From: Candidatus Eremiobacteraceae bacterium
GTDB taxonomy: Bacteria > Vulcanimicrobiota > Vulcanimicrobiia > Eremiobacterales > Eremiobacteraceae
Length of the DNA stretch: 64,000 nucleotides
NCBI GenBank assembly: GCA_035314825.1
Contig: DATFYX010000071.1
Location: 1-64,000, forward strand
Reading direction: 5' to 3'
Shown: positions 1 to 11,191 of the stretch, in pieces
Layout: the number at the start of each line of letters is the position of its first letter
How positions within the stretch are numbered: position 1 is the first letter of the stretch
Notes under the pieces: model-generated
Told to the model about the DNA's origin: nothing
What the model saw: only the letters and a program-made list of their open reading frames with translations
The model's database searches: none
Position numbers and translations under genes: made by a program

Positions 1-15
1 CCCCAAACGCTTCAT
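1..15 (-). CDS. 5' end of a gene running off the left edge
   Basis: Only the first five codons (Met-Lys-Arg-Leu-Gly) lie inside the window. The start is credible because on the minus strand an AAGGAG Shine-Dalgarno sequence sits 4 bases before the ATG at 15-13. Nothing can be said about its product. Confidence 0.5.
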
Positions 16-143
16 GTTACTCCTTACGCTAAAGTACGTCTACCATACAGCCATTCATAGGCTCTAAGCGATACCCCCATATGACCGTCCTTTTCGAGCC
101 ACTGCCGGGCGATTCCGTCGTTTTGCGGGCGCTCGGCAAGCGG

Positions 144-539
144 TTAGCGCTCGCGGGCACCGTTCTGAACCGAGAGCTCCCAGCGATACCCGTCCGGATC
201 TTGAAACCACAGGCCCATATGCGGCGAGCCCGGCGATGTAGGGCCGATCTCGTTGCCGGGATCTTCCAGTTCTACGCCGTTTTTTTTCAGCATCTCGAGC
301 GCTTCGTGTAGCGCGCGCATACTGTCGAGGTAAAACGACATGTGGTCAATCGTGTCCGGATGTGGTGTGCCTTTGAAGAACCCGATGATAATTGCGTCGT
401 TCGTCAGCGCGATGGCCTCATCGGACCGGAACATTTCGTGCAGATCGAAGTTGTTGGTCCAAAACTGCGCGCTCTTCTCCGGGTCTATGACGGCAAGGCT
501 GAAATGCCAGACCGCGCCAAGTTGTACTTTCACGTCCAT
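144..539 (-). CDS. VOC (glyoxalase/bleomycin-resistance fold) family protein
   Basis: A 131-residue single-domain protein of the vicinal-oxygen-chelate fold. The N-terminal strand motif (GAVWHFSLAVIDPEKSAQFW) and the C-terminal LWFQDPDGYRWEL motif with its usual terminal acidic ligand are both visible. Such proteins bind a divalent metal and act as lyases, dioxygenases or resistance proteins; the substrate cannot be read from the sequence. I chose the ATG at 539 because the fold begins right after it and AGAGG lies just upstream, though unusually close. The frame stays open to an ATG at 599, but those extra 20 residues overlap the 3' relic of a dehydrogenase and are arginine-rich, so they are probably not coding. 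Confidence 0.75.
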   Translation of the reverse strand: MDVKVQLGAVWHFSLAVIDPEKSAQFWTNNFDLHEMFRSDEAIALTNDAIIIGFFKGTPHPDTIDHMSFYLDSMRALHEALEMLKKNGVELEDPGNEIGPTSPGSPHMGLWFQDPDGYRWELSVQNGARER

Positions 540-555
540 ACCTCTTCGTAACGCA

Positions 556-710
556 TCAAGTCGCGGCCGGTACGCGCGGATGATGCGAGCTTTCTGCACA
601 TTCGTCAGGCCCCGTCATTCCACCATCGACACGGTAGTTCGCCCCGGTTATGAACTTCGCGCGATCCGACACGAGCAGCGCGAGGGCCTCAGCGATGGAA
701 TGTACGATTC
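556..710 (-). pseudogene. C-terminal remnant of a short-chain dehydrogenase/reductase
   Basis: In the minus frame ending at the TGA at 558-556, translation gives a stretch of about 30 residues including AEALALLVSDRAKFITGANY then RVDGGMTGP. This is the characteristic end of classical SDR enzymes (last helix, then the 'ITG...VDGG' strand). Upstream, between about 710 and the end of secA, the resemblance stops, and no catalytic Tyr-Lys or Rossmann region exists. It is therefore a truncated relic directly upstream of the VOC gene, probably once cotranscribed with it. The exact upstream boundary is uncertain. Confidence 0.6.
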
Positions 711-765
711 GATTTTGCAATGACGTAGGGCTTGTGTCCCAAAACAGCCGGGCACGACTCTTTTT

Positions 766-3477
<2,712 letters not shown>

Positions 3478-3498
3478 TGGAGTGCGCTACCTTCGGGA

Positions 3499-3807
3499 CT
3501 AGACGGCAGGCGCGGCGTGGCGTTTGTCGAGCTTGCGCGTCTTGACTTTTTGGATCTGATGCTCGAGCCGGTCGCGCACCAGGTCGATCGCTGCGTCGAT
3601 GCCCTTGCTGCGCTCTTCGGCTTTGACCAGCCGATGCGGCAGATGGAGCGTCACGCCGACGATCCGCAGCTCGCGCTCCGCGCGCAGCGTCACGTGGGCC
3701 TCGAGGATGCGGTCGTAGTGGCGTGACAGGCGTTCGAGCTGCCGCTGGACATGCTCTCGAAGCTCACCTGTGACCCGTACGTTCCTGCCTCTGATGTAGA
3801 TCTTCAT
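3499..3807 (-). CDS. hpf: Ribosome hibernation promoting factor, short form (HPF/YfiA/RaiA family)
   Basis: A 102-residue protein with the beta-alpha-beta-beta-beta-alpha S30AE fold: it begins MKIYIRGRNVRVTGELREHV and has the long basic helix DAAIDLVRDRLEHQIQKVK near residues 70-90. It binds the 30S subunit and blocks the mRNA and tRNA channel during stasis. It lacks the C-terminal dimerisation domain of long HPF, so by family knowledge it may need a partner for 100S formation, or may act on 70S like YfiA. Its position immediately before secA is a common bacterial arrangement. Confidence 0.9.
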   Translation of the reverse strand: MKIYIRGRNVRVTGELREHVQRQLERLSRHYDRILEAHVTLRAERELRIVGVTLHLPHRLVKAEERSKGIDAAIDLVRDRLEHQIQKVKTRKLDKRHAAPAV

Positions 3808-3850
3808 CGCCGCCGGCTTCGAGGGTATGGTGTGTCATTTCGCATTTCGG

Positions 3851-3988
3851 TCAGTGAAAATGAAGTCCTGCCCGCAGCGCGAGCTCGTACAGCGCAAAGC
3901 CCGCAGCCGCGAGGGCCGCCACGATGAACGCGATCCGGGCGACGACGTACGGCCGCTGCGGACGCGTCTTGATGATCTGACGCTTCAC
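3851..3988 (-). CDS. 45-residue single-pass membrane protein
   Basis: A small ORF with a GTG start at 3988 that overlaps the deacetylase stop by four bases (GTGA), a typical translational-coupling arrangement. The product has a basic N-terminus (VKRQIIKTRPQRPY), one clear hydrophobic segment (ARIAFIVAALAAAGFALYEL, about residues 17-36) and a short tail. By the positive-inside rule the N-terminus should be cytoplasmic. No family is recognised. The coupling suggests a partner or anchor for the upstream envelope enzymes, but that is inference. Confidence 0.6.
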   Translation of the reverse strand: MKRQIIKTRPQRPYVVARIAFIVAALAAAGFALYELALRAGLHFH

Positions 3989-4824
3989 AAGGACACCGCG
4001 ACCGGGTCGTTGATCTGGTCGAGCGGCATGCGCTGCTGCAGCTGCGAGAGGGTGACGAACTCGAATCCCGCGCGCCGGTAGGCGGCGACGATCTGCGGCA
4101 GGGCGTCGATCGTCGCGGTCGAGCCGTTGTGCAGGAGAAAGACGGCGGGCGAGCGCGCGTGCGTGGTCACATTGTCGACGACGAACTGTGCCGTCACGTG
4201 TCTCCAATCGCCCGGATCGACATCCCAGAGCGCGACGGTCTCGCCCTGGCCGCGCGCTGCGCCGACCGTGGCGGCGTTGAAGTTGCCGTGCGGCGGGCGG
4301 AAGTACACGATGTGGCCGCCGGTCACCCGCTCGATCTGAGCTGCGCCGTCCGCCACTTCGCGCGACTGCGCATCAAACGCGAGCGTCGCCATTTCAGGGT
4401 GGGTCGAGGTGTGGTTGCCGATCTCGGTCCATCCTGCGGCGATGCGCTCCGCAAGCGCAGGCTGCTCGATCGTGTCACGGCCGATCAGGAAGAAGACTGC
4501 GGGCACATCCAACCTGTGCAACTGCGCGAGCAATGCCGGGGTCGCCACGGGATAGGGGCCGTCGTCAAACGTCAGCACCGCATACCGCGGCCGCCGCGGT
4601 GGCGAGAGCGATTCGCGCACGTCCAGCATCATGCGCTGCGCAATCGCGACGAGCGGCGGGTCGAGCACGGTCGCGCTCGGCATCGCGGGCGGCACGATGA
4701 CAGGGATCAGTTCGAGTTGGGCGTGATGCGCCCAGCGGCGTAGGCCGATGACCGCGAGCAACACGAGGATGAGGCCCGCGATCGCGAACGCGATGCGGCG
4801 TCCTTGAGATTCTCCGGTGGTCAC
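3985..4824 (-). CDS. Membrane-anchored polysaccharide deacetylase (NodB/CE4 family)
   Basis: A 279-residue protein with an N-terminal membrane anchor (about residues 11-28) and a NodB homology domain from about residue 80. The catalytic motifs are present: TFDDGP (85-90, with the general-base and metal Asp pair), HTSTH (H138 and H142 as metal ligands), and RPPHGNFN for motif 3. CE4 enzymes remove N- or O-acetyl groups from peptidoglycan or exported polysaccharides. The start is GTG, one base after the stop of the LCP gene, so the two are probably cotranslated. Together they suggest attachment and modification of a cell-wall-linked glycan. The exact substrate is unknown. Confidence 0.9.
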   Translation of the reverse strand: MTTGESQGRRIAFAIAGLILVLLAVIGLRRWAHHAQLELIPVIVPPAMPSATVLDPPLVAIAQRMMLDVRESLSPPRRPRYAVLTFDDGPYPVATPALLAQLHRLDVPAVFFLIGRDTIEQPALAERIAAGWTEIGNHTSTHPEMATLAFDAQSREVADGAAQIERVTGGHIVYFRPPHGNFNAATVGAARGQGETVALWDVDPGDWRHVTAQFVVDNVTTHARSPAVFLLHNGSTATIDALPQIVAAYRRAGFEFVTLSQLQQRMPLDQINDPVAVSL

Positions 4825-4825
4825 G

Positions 4826-6103
4826 CTATTGCGCGCGGAAGTCCCGCCCGATGACGATCTCGATGTCGCCGCCGTCGACCGTGCCGGTCGTGACGTCGGC
4901 GTCTTTGACCGGGAGGCGTTTCGCGACTTCCCCAGCGACGTTCTTGTCGACGCCGGTGACCCTGGTCTTCGGGTTGTCGAAGCTCGACGCGTTGCCGGTC
5001 GAGACGACGTTGAAGCCGCGTTGGCGCAGGTAATCGGCGAGCGCTGATGCTGCCCCGGGTTGGCCCGAGCCGTTGTGCACGATCACGTGCACCGTGGACG
5101 GATCGAATTCGTTGCCGAAGCCCGCGACGATATACTTCTGCACGACCGGGCGGCCGTTCGCGGCGTCGTAGAACAGCACGGACTCGCCGTCGGTGAAGCC
5201 CTCGAGCACCGGCAGTTGCGCGGTGTGCACCATCGCCGGCGTCTCATCGCGCAGCGCCAACGCGAGGTAGAACAGCTTGTCGTAGCTCAGATCGGTACGC
5301 ACGTTCGCCTGCACCAGGCCGATGAGCGAGGGAAGCTTGGCGAAGATCGCCGGATCCTTCATGCGCTTGACGAGATCCCCGATGACCTGGCGCTGCCGCC
5401 GCATGCGGCCGAAATCGCCTTCGGGGTCGTGGCGGAAGCGGATGTAGCCGACGGTCTGCTCGCCGTTGAGATGCTGCGGGCCCTTCTTCAGATGGATGTG
5501 CAGGTGGCCCCAGCTGTCGTCGTAGTCCATGTCTTTCTCGACGTCGACGTCGAGACCGCCGATCGCGTCTACCAAATTCTTGGTCGCGTCGATCTTCAAG
5601 ACCACGTAGTTGTCGAAGGGTGGGAAATTCAGGTTGTCGACGACCGTCTTCTCCGAGCGCAGCGGGCCCGCGTCGGCGATCGCCTCATTGATCTTGCCGT
5701 AACCGCTCTTGGGTATGTGGACCCACAAGTCGCGCGGGATCGAGACGATGCCGACCTGGTGCGAAGCGAGGTCGACGTTGACGGCCAGCATCGTGTCCGA
5801 GCGCGAGGAGCTGGTGTACATCTCGTCGCCTTGAGTCCAGTTCTCGTCGACGCCCATCACCAGCACGCGCAGCTTCGGCTTGCCGAAGATCTCAGTCAGA
5901 TCGGGCTGGGCGAGATTGAGCTCGGCCAGCGCGTTTTGCAGGCCGTGCTTGTGCTTCACGTACACCCCGAAAGATATCGCGCCGGCCACTGCGATAAGAG
6001 CGAGCAGACTCCACAAGAACACCCTACCCGGGCGCGCAGGCGGCGGCGCGCTGACGGCCGACGGCGGCTGTTGACTCGGTGGACTGACGAACTGGTCGGA
6101 CAA
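4826..6103 (-). CDS. LytR-CpsA-Psr (LCP) family glycopolymer transferase with LytR_C domain
   Basis: A 425-residue protein: proline-rich cytoplasmic N-terminus, one transmembrane helix (about residues 28-49), an LCP catalytic domain (about 75-290) and a C-terminal LytR_C domain (about 335-420, starting VHVIVHNGSGQPG). LCP hallmarks include the GVD...RSDTM segment (R101) and the SIPRDLWV segment (R124), arginines that bind the polyprenyl-pyrophosphate substrate, and YIRFRHDPEGDFGRMRRQRQ around residues 220-240. LCP proteins transfer lipid-linked glycopolymers to peptidoglycan. It lies 15 bases after rimO and one base before the deacetylase. Confidence 0.93.
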   Translation of the reverse strand: MSDQFVSPPSQQPPSAVSAPPPARPGRVFLWSLLALIAVAGAISFGVYVKHKHGLQNALAELNLAQPDLTEIFGKPKLRVLVMGVDENWTQGDEMYTSSSRSDTMLAVNVDLASHQVGIVSIPRDLWVHIPKSGYGKINEAIADAGPLRSEKTVVDNLNFPPFDNYVVLKIDATKNLVDAIGGLDVDVEKDMDYDDSWGHLHIHLKKGPQHLNGEQTVGYIRFRHDPEGDFGRMRRQRQVIGDLVKRMKDPAIFAKLPSLIGLVQANVRTDLSYDKLFYLALALRDETPAMVHTAQLPVLEGFTDGESVLFYDAANGRPVVQKYIVAGFGNEFDPSTVHVIVHNGSGQPGAASALADYLRQRGFNVVSTGNASSFDNPKTRVTGVDKNVAGEVAKRLPVKDADVTTGTVDGGDIEIVIGRDFRAQ

Positions 6104-6118
6104 CGGTGCTCCGGTTTC

Positions 6119-7534
6119 TTATGCGGGTGAGGGCACGGGACTGAGCTGGCGGGCGACGCGGTCGAAATCGGTGTGGCCGACGATGGTCGCCTCGACGAAG
6201 TCTCCTACCGTATGTTCGCCGGACAGGTAGACCAAGCCATCCACGCCCGGGGCCTCGCGCTGCGACCTTCCCACATGCGCGAGCCGCTCGCCGACGAGCC
6301 CGCGCAACGGCGACGACGCCGCTACCAGTCGCTTACCCTCGATCAAGACGTCCAAGCGTTCGCCTACCCGGCTCGAGTTGACGCGGGCGCTGATGCGCCG
6401 CTGCGTCTCCCGCGCGAGCGCGAGCCGGCGACGCTTGACGCGCTCGGCCACCTGGCCCTCGCGCTCGTACGCATCGGTGCCCTCTTCTCTCGAGTACGGG
6501 AAAAACCCGACGCGATCGAGGCGCGCGCTTTCGAGAAACGTGAGAAGATAATGAAAATGCGCTTCGGATTCGCTGGGAAAACCGACGATGAAGGTGCTGC
6601 GGATGGTCGCCGCCGGCAGCGCTTCGCGCAGCGCCGCGAACAGTTCGAGATACCGCTGCGGCTGCGGCGGCCGGTGCATCGCCTTGAGGATTTCGGGGTG
6701 CGCGTGCTGCAGCGGCATGTCGACGTATGGGACCACCTTCGACGACGCGCGCATGGCGGCGATGATCGCCGGCGTGACCGAAGTCGGATAGAGGTAGAGA
6801 ATACGGATCCAGCAGATGCCGTCGACGTCTTCGAGCGCCTCGATGAGCCGCGCCAGTCCGTCGCGCAGCCCGATGTCGCGCCCGTAGTCCGACGAGTCTT
6901 GCGCCACGAGGATGAGCTCTTTGACGCCGCCCTCCGCGAGGGCACGCGCCTCTTCGACGAGCGACGGAATCGTGCGGCTCTTGCCCACACCGCGAAGCTG
7001 CGGGATGATGCAGAACGAGCAGGTGTGATTGCATCCCTCGGAGATCTTGAGATACGCGCTGGCGCGCGGCGTGGTGACGACCCTCGGCAAGAAGCCCAAG
7101 CGCTCGACGTAGGCGTCGCGGTCCTCGAGGTGCAACGGCCGCAGCCCCGCTTCCACTTCTGCGATGATCTCGGGGATTTTCGGAAAGGCTCCGGTACCGA
7201 CGACGGCGTCGATCTCGGGAATCAGTTCGCGCAGTTGGGCGCCGTAGCGCTGTGCAAGACACCCCGCGACTATAAGCCGCTGGCCGTCGCGCTTGGCGGC
7301 CGCATATTCGAGGATCGTGTCGGTGGATTCGGCTTTCGCCGGGTCGATGAACGCGCACGTGTTGACGATGACCGCGTCCGCGTCGGCGGCGCGCGCGGTG
7401 ATCTCCCAACCCTGGCCGGCCAGACGGCCGAGCATCACTTCGCTGTCGATGAGGTTCTTGGCGCAGCCCAGGCTTGCCAGGAACGCACGGCGAGGCACGG
7501 CGCGTCGCGGCGCGCCGGCGTCAACGCGTCGCAT
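6119..7534 (-). CDS. rimO: Ribosomal protein S12 methylthiotransferase RimO
   Basis: A radical-SAM methylthiotransferase that thiomethylates an aspartate of ribosomal protein S12. In 471 residues it shows the UPF0004 domain with its own cluster cysteines (C24, C60, C92), the radical SAM motif CNHTCSFC (C168, C172, C175), and a C-terminal TRAM region. The signatures LGCAKNLIDSEVM, ISEGCNHTCSFCIIPQLRG and MPLQHAHPEILKAM favour RimO over MiaB. Its ATG overlaps the yajQ stop by one base (TGATG). Confidence 0.93.
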   Translation of the reverse strand: MRRVDAGAPRRAVPRRAFLASLGCAKNLIDSEVMLGRLAGQGWEITARAADADAVIVNTCAFIDPAKAESTDTILEYAAAKRDGQRLIVAGCLAQRYGAQLRELIPEIDAVVGTGAFPKIPEIIAEVEAGLRPLHLEDRDAYVERLGFLPRVVTTPRASAYLKISEGCNHTCSFCIIPQLRGVGKSRTIPSLVEEARALAEGGVKELILVAQDSSDYGRDIGLRDGLARLIEALEDVDGICWIRILYLYPTSVTPAIIAAMRASSKVVPYVDMPLQHAHPEILKAMHRPPQPQRYLELFAALREALPAATIRSTFIVGFPSESEAHFHYLLTFLESARLDRVGFFPYSREEGTDAYEREGQVAERVKRRRLALARETQRRISARVNSSRVGERLDVLIEGKRLVAASSPLRGLVGERLAHVGRSQREAPGVDGLVYLSGEHTVGDFVEATIVGHTDFDRVARQLSPVPSPA

Positions 7535-8025
7535 CAGCGATAGTTCACGAATTGGACGGCAAAGTCGAGCGGCATGGCCTTCACCAGCTCGATCACCTTC
7601 TGCAGATCGTCCTTGGACTTGCCGGTCACCCGGAGTTGTTCGTCTTGGATGCGCGTCGTCACTTTAAGTTTGGCTTGTTTGATCGCCTCGGTGAGCTGCT
7701 TGGCCCGCTCGGTCGCGATGCCTTGTTCGACCGTGATCGTCTGGCGCAGCGTCCCTTGCGATGCCGGTTCGGGCGTGCCGTACTTGAACGCCTTCAAAGA
7801 CACGCCCCGTTTGACGCACTTGCCCTGCAAGATGTCCACGACGTTCTTGAGCTTGAGCTCGTCGTCGGCGATGATCGTGATCTTCATCTCACCCAGCTCG
7901 ATGCTCGACTTCGAATTGCGAAAATCGAAGCGCGTCGCGATCTCGCGCTGCGCTTGGGCCACTGCATCGGCGAGGCTTTGCTTTTCCACCCGTGACACGA
8001 TGTCGAAGGAGAATTCGCTACTCAC
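7534..8025 (-). CDS. yajQ: YajQ family nucleotide-binding protein
   Basis: A 163-residue protein that matches the YajQ/UPF0234 family over its full length. It begins SSEFSFDIVSRV, has RFDFRNSKSSIEL near residue 32, and ends PLDFAVQFVNYR. The family has two ferredoxin-like domains; in Xanthomonas a member binds cyclic di-GMP, and other members bind RNA or phage factors. The role here is not determined. The GTG start lies inside the last codons of the upstream rodZ-like gene (8-base overlap), and the stop overlaps rimO, so expression is probably coupled through the block. Confidence 0.92.
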   Translation of the reverse strand: MSSEFSFDIVSRVEKQSLADAVAQAQREIATRFDFRNSKSSIELGEMKITIIADDELKLKNVVDILQGKCVKRGVSLKAFKYGTPEPASQGTLRQTITVEQGIATERAKQLTEAIKQAKLKVTTRIQDEQLRVTGKSKDDLQKVIELVKAMPLDFAVQFVNYR

Positions 8026-8854
8026 GCGGCCCGGTCGTCAGCGTGGGATCCTCGGCCGCGAACTTGCGCTCTTCCACTTGTCCATGCTGTCCCAGCGTGC
8101 CGATCGGCTTGCCGTCGATGGTGGCGTTCACGCCGCCGGCGTTGCCTGCGCGCAGCGTGATCTCATGCACGCCGTGGAAATCGCGCACCGTGCCGGCCGG
8201 CAGCGTCTCGTAGACCACGCGCTTGCCGTCGACGGTGACCGACAGCCAGCTGTCCTGCGTGAGTTGCAGCTGCAGATTCACACCGGCTTGCTTCGCCCCA
8301 TTGGCCGCACCCGCGTCGCCGCCGTTGAAGATCGCCTCGTCTTGCGGGGCCGGCGATGGCGATGTGTTGTCTTGCGCTGAGATCTGCGCGCTGTTCTGCG
8401 CGCCGCTTTGCGCTTGTTCGCGCGGCGCGGGTCCGAACGTGTAGTAGAGCACCGCGACCACGAGCAGCACCGCGAGCGCGCTCATAGCGCTTAGCAGCCA
8501 AGGGTACCATGCGGCTCGAGGCGTTTCCGCGCGTTGCGAGCGGAATGTCAGCGGCTCCGGTTCGATGAGCGCAGACACCTCGGGCGGCTGCTGTTGCTCC
8601 TGCGGCACGGATGGTGTCTGCACGGGAATGGCGGCGTCGATCTGATCGGCGATCGCAGCCGGGTCAAGCCCGACGAGCTTGGCGTAGTTGCGGATAAAGC
8701 CGCGCGCGTAGCTCGGCGGCCCGAGGCGCCGCCAATCTTCGGACTCGATCGCGTCGATGAACTCCGCGCGCAGGTGCAGCTGCCGGGCTGCTTGCACGGC
8801 CGTCATGCCGCGCTGTTCGCGCGCATCGGCTATTTGCTGACCTAAACCGGACAT
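8018..8854 (-). CDS. RodZ-like helix-turn-helix membrane protein
   Basis: A 278-residue protein with a cytoplasmic Cro/cI-type HTH domain (about residues 4-70, with the RodZ-typical YARGFIRNYAKLVGLD segment). A proline- and glutamine-rich linker follows, then a transmembrane helix (about 117-140) and a C-terminal DUF4115-like beta domain (about 195-270). RodZ links MreB filaments to the elongation machinery. No mreB is in this window, so the function is inferred from architecture. The start at 8854 is set by a GGAAGG ribosome site five bases upstream and by homology beginning there; the longer open frame to 9103 is not supported. Confidence 0.85.
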   Translation of the reverse strand: MSGLGQQIADAREQRGMTAVQAARQLHLRAEFIDAIESEDWRRLGPPSYARGFIRNYAKLVGLDPAAIADQIDAAIPVQTPSVPQEQQQPPEVSALIEPEPLTFRSQRAETPRAAWYPWLLSAMSALAVLLVVAVLYYTFGPAPREQAQSGAQNSAQISAQDNTSPSPAPQDEAIFNGGDAGAANGAKQAGVNLQLQLTQDSWLSVTVDGKRVVYETLPAGTVRDFHGVHEITLRAGNAGGVNATIDGKPIGTLGQHGQVEERKFAAEDPTLTTGPRE

Positions 8855-8964
8855 CGCACCCTTCCGGTCGCTAAGCGAGCGGAGTAGGAAAAGGACGAAA
8901 TGGATGGGGACTGGCCCGTTGCAGAGAATTGGAGAGCAATCGCACCCCTCCCTCTGTGACGTAG

Positions 8965-10134
8965 ATGACGATATCGACGCTTCCGGCATCTGAGCATTAC
9001 CAAACCTTAACCGGCCGCTGGCCGGCCGGCTTTGCGCTTGCCGCGATGAGCGGCGGGGTGGATAGCGCGGTCGCGACCGCCCTCGCGGTCGGCGGCGGCG
9101 CACAGGCCGTCGGCGTGACGATGCGCCTGTGGAGCCCGGGGGCAGGGGAGTTGTCCGAAAAGGTCCGGCAGTGCTGCGGCCCGACCGCCTACGAGGACGC
9201 CCGCCGCGCGGCCGCGCGGGCCGGGATCTCCCATTACGTCGTCAATTTCGAGGCTGCTTTCGAAGCGGCCGTGCTGGACTATTTCACCCGCGAATACCTC
9301 GAGGGACGAACGCCCAATCCGTGCGTGGCCTGCAACAATCTGGTGAAGTTCGGCGCGCTGCTCGACTTCGCGCGCGCGCTCGGCGCGGCCACCATGATCA
9401 CCGGCCACTACGTCCGCATCCGTCCGTCCGAAAGCGGCCCGCGCCTGCTGCGCGCGCTGGATCGTTCCAAGGATCAATCCTACATGCTGGCGGGTCTGCG
9501 CCCCGAGCAGCTGGGTGCTATCGTCGCTCCGCTGGGCGAGTATACAAAGGAAGCAACTCGCGCGCTGGCACGCGAGTTGGACCTCGGGGTAGGCGACAAG
9601 CCGGACTCGATGGATCTGTGCTTCGTGGACAGCGATTACCGCGGTTTCATCCTGCGCCGCTTCCCTGACGCGGCGCGACCCGGGCCGATCATGACGGTCG
9701 ACGGGCGCACCGTCGGCCGACACGAGGGCTTGCTCGCCTATACGGTCGGACAGCGCAAGGGCATACCGACCGCTGGTCAGGGCGACGGGCCCTGGTACGT
9801 CGTGCGCACGCTCGTGGCCGAGAACGCGGTGGTCATCGGACGGCGCGAGGACCTCGCACGCCGCACGATCGTGTGCAGCGCAGCGAACGTGATCGCGCCG
9901 GATGCGTTTGCTTCGGGCGGCGCGCGCGGCGTGGCGGTGTGCCGCTACCGCAGCGCACCGGTGGGCGCCACGGCCCATCTGAGCGGCGGCGCCATGGTGG
10001 TTGAGCTCGACGAGCCAGTGAGCATCGTGTCCCCTGGCCAGCTGCTCGTGTTGTACGACCCCAGCGACGAAGAAGTGCTCGCCTCGGGCATCATCGAGCC
10101 GGACGACACAACCGTAACGGCCGCCGTCTCGTAA
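8965..10134 (+). CDS. mnmA: tRNA-specific 2-thiouridylase MnmA
   Basis: This enzyme places sulfur on uridine 34 of Lys, Glu and Gln tRNAs. In 389 residues it has the PP-loop ATP-binding motif SGGVDS (29-34), the catalytic cysteine of NPCVACNN (C120) and its persulfide partner in MDLCFVDSDYRGF (C219). The C-terminal domain carries GQRKGIPTAG. The expected length is about 360-390. It is transcribed divergently from the rodZ-like gene across 110 bases and followed after 10 bases by a thioredoxin-like gene. A clear ribosome site is not visible before the ATG. Confidence 0.95.
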   Translation: MTISTLPASEHYQTLTGRWPAGFALAAMSGGVDSAVATALAVGGGAQAVGVTMRLWSPGAGELSEKVRQCCGPTAYEDARRAAARAGISHYVVNFEAAFEAAVLDYFTREYLEGRTPNPCVACNNLVKFGALLDFARALGAATMITGHYVRIRPSESGPRLLRALDRSKDQSYMLAGLRPEQLGAIVAPLGEYTKEATRALARELDLGVGDKPDSMDLCFVDSDYRGFILRRFPDAARPGPIMTVDGRTVGRHEGLLAYTVGQRKGIPTAGQGDGPWYVVRTLVAENAVVIGRREDLARRTIVCSAANVIAPDAFASGGARGVAVCRYRSAPVGATAHLSGGAMVVELDEPVSIVSPGQLLVLYDPSDEEVLASGIIEPDDTTVTAAVS

Positions 10135-10144
10135 CTCTATCATC

Positions 10145-11191
10145 ATGATCGTCGGAGCGATGGTTGCGTTCGCGGCGGCGGCCTACGCGTCGCTGCTGCC
10201 TTTCGACGGCGCTAGCGGCTGGCTGAACTCGCCGCCGCTGACGCCGGCGACGCTCGCCGGCAAAGTCGTGCTCGTAGACTTTTGGGAATACACGTGCGTC
10301 AACTGTCTCAAGACCATCCCATACGAGCGCGCGTGGTACCAGCGTTACGCGAAGTACGGCTTCACCATCGTCGGCGTCCAGACGCCTGAGTTTGCGTTCT
10401 CGGGTGAGCCGAGCAATGTCGCTGCCGCCGTCAAGCGGCTTGGCATCACGTGGCCGGTCGCGATCGACGGCCGACACGAGATCTGGGACCGCTATGGCAA
10501 CGATGCATGGCCGCACGAACTGCTCTACGATCAGCACGGCAAACTCGTCGCCGACCATGAAGGCGAAGGCGACTATCCGGTCATGGAATCGCACATCCAG
10601 CAGGCGCTGCGCGCGGAGCATCCGCGCGCGGATTTTCCCGCGCCGATGGATTACCTGGCGCAAGACCGCTACAGCAAACCCGGCGCCGTGTGCTACCGCC
10701 ACACGCCCGAGATGTACGTCGGCGATTGGCGCGGCGACGGCGTGCTCGGCAACGCACAAGGCTATCCGGCACGCGGCACCGTCACCTATGTCGATTCACC
10801 ACCGCACGAAGACGGACGTGCCTATCTTGCGGGGCCGTGGTTCCAATCGGGCGAGGCCATGGTCAACGCCCCGGGGGCGCCAGCGCCCTCGCATGTCGCG
10901 ATCGGCTATCAGGCGATCCAAGTCGTCGCGGTTCTGGCGCCGAACGGACAAGGCCCGATTCCGTTGTTCGTGCTGCAAGACGGCGCGCCGCTGGCTCGGG
11001 CAGACGCCGGATCGGACGTCCGTTTCGACGCCGGCGGGCGAGCTTTCGTGCTGGTCGACCAAGCGCGGGAATATGACCTCGTGATGAACAAACACTTCGG
11101 CCACCATGACCTCGAACTGCGGCCCGCCCATCCGGGTCTCGGCGTCTATACGTTCGATTTCGAAGCGTGCGAGGTGGGCGCGGACCGCTAG
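10145..11191 (+). CDS. Secreted thioredoxin-like (DipZ/AhpC-TSA type) protein with C-terminal beta domain
   Basis: A 348-residue protein with a hydrophobic N-terminus (about residues 4-18) and a thioredoxin-like domain containing a CVNC active site (C51, C54) in the context VVLVDFWEYTCVNCLKTIPY. This is the DipZ/TlpA-like pattern. Residues after about 160 form a second, beta-rich domain resembling the C-terminal domain of mycobacterial DipZ. It is likely exported or membrane-anchored and acts as an extracytoplasmic thiol oxidoreductase. No CcdA-type electron donor domain is fused or adjacent. It heads a compact run of overlapping genes. Confidence 0.83.
   Translation: MIVGAMVAFAAAAYASLLPFDGASGWLNSPPLTPATLAGKVVLVDFWEYTCVNCLKTIPYERAWYQRYAKYGFTIVGVQTPEFAFSGEPSNVAAAVKRLGITWPVAIDGRHEIWDRYGNDAWPHELLYDQHGKLVADHEGEGDYPVMESHIQQALRAEHPRADFPAPMDYLAQDRYSKPGAVCYRHTPEMYVGDWRGDGVLGNAQGYPARGTVTYVDSPPHEDGRAYLAGPWFQSGEAMVNAPGAPAPSHVAIGYQAIQVVAVLAPNGQGPIPLFVLQDGAPLARADAGSDVRFDAGGRAFVLVDQAREYDLVMNKHFGHHDLELRPAHPGLGVYTFDFEACEVGADR

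Noticed and set aside
4580-4605. Palindrome ACCGCGGCCGCCGCGGT inside the deacetylase gene
   Set aside because: GC-rich symmetry from codon use. It has neither the TAAA/AAGA loop nor the CTAC tail of the dispersed family.
8855-9103. N-terminal extension of the rodZ-like gene
   Set aside because: The added 83 residues are Arg/Ser/Pro-rich, cross the divergent promoter region and the mnmA start, and lack homology. GGAAGG before 8854 fixes the start.
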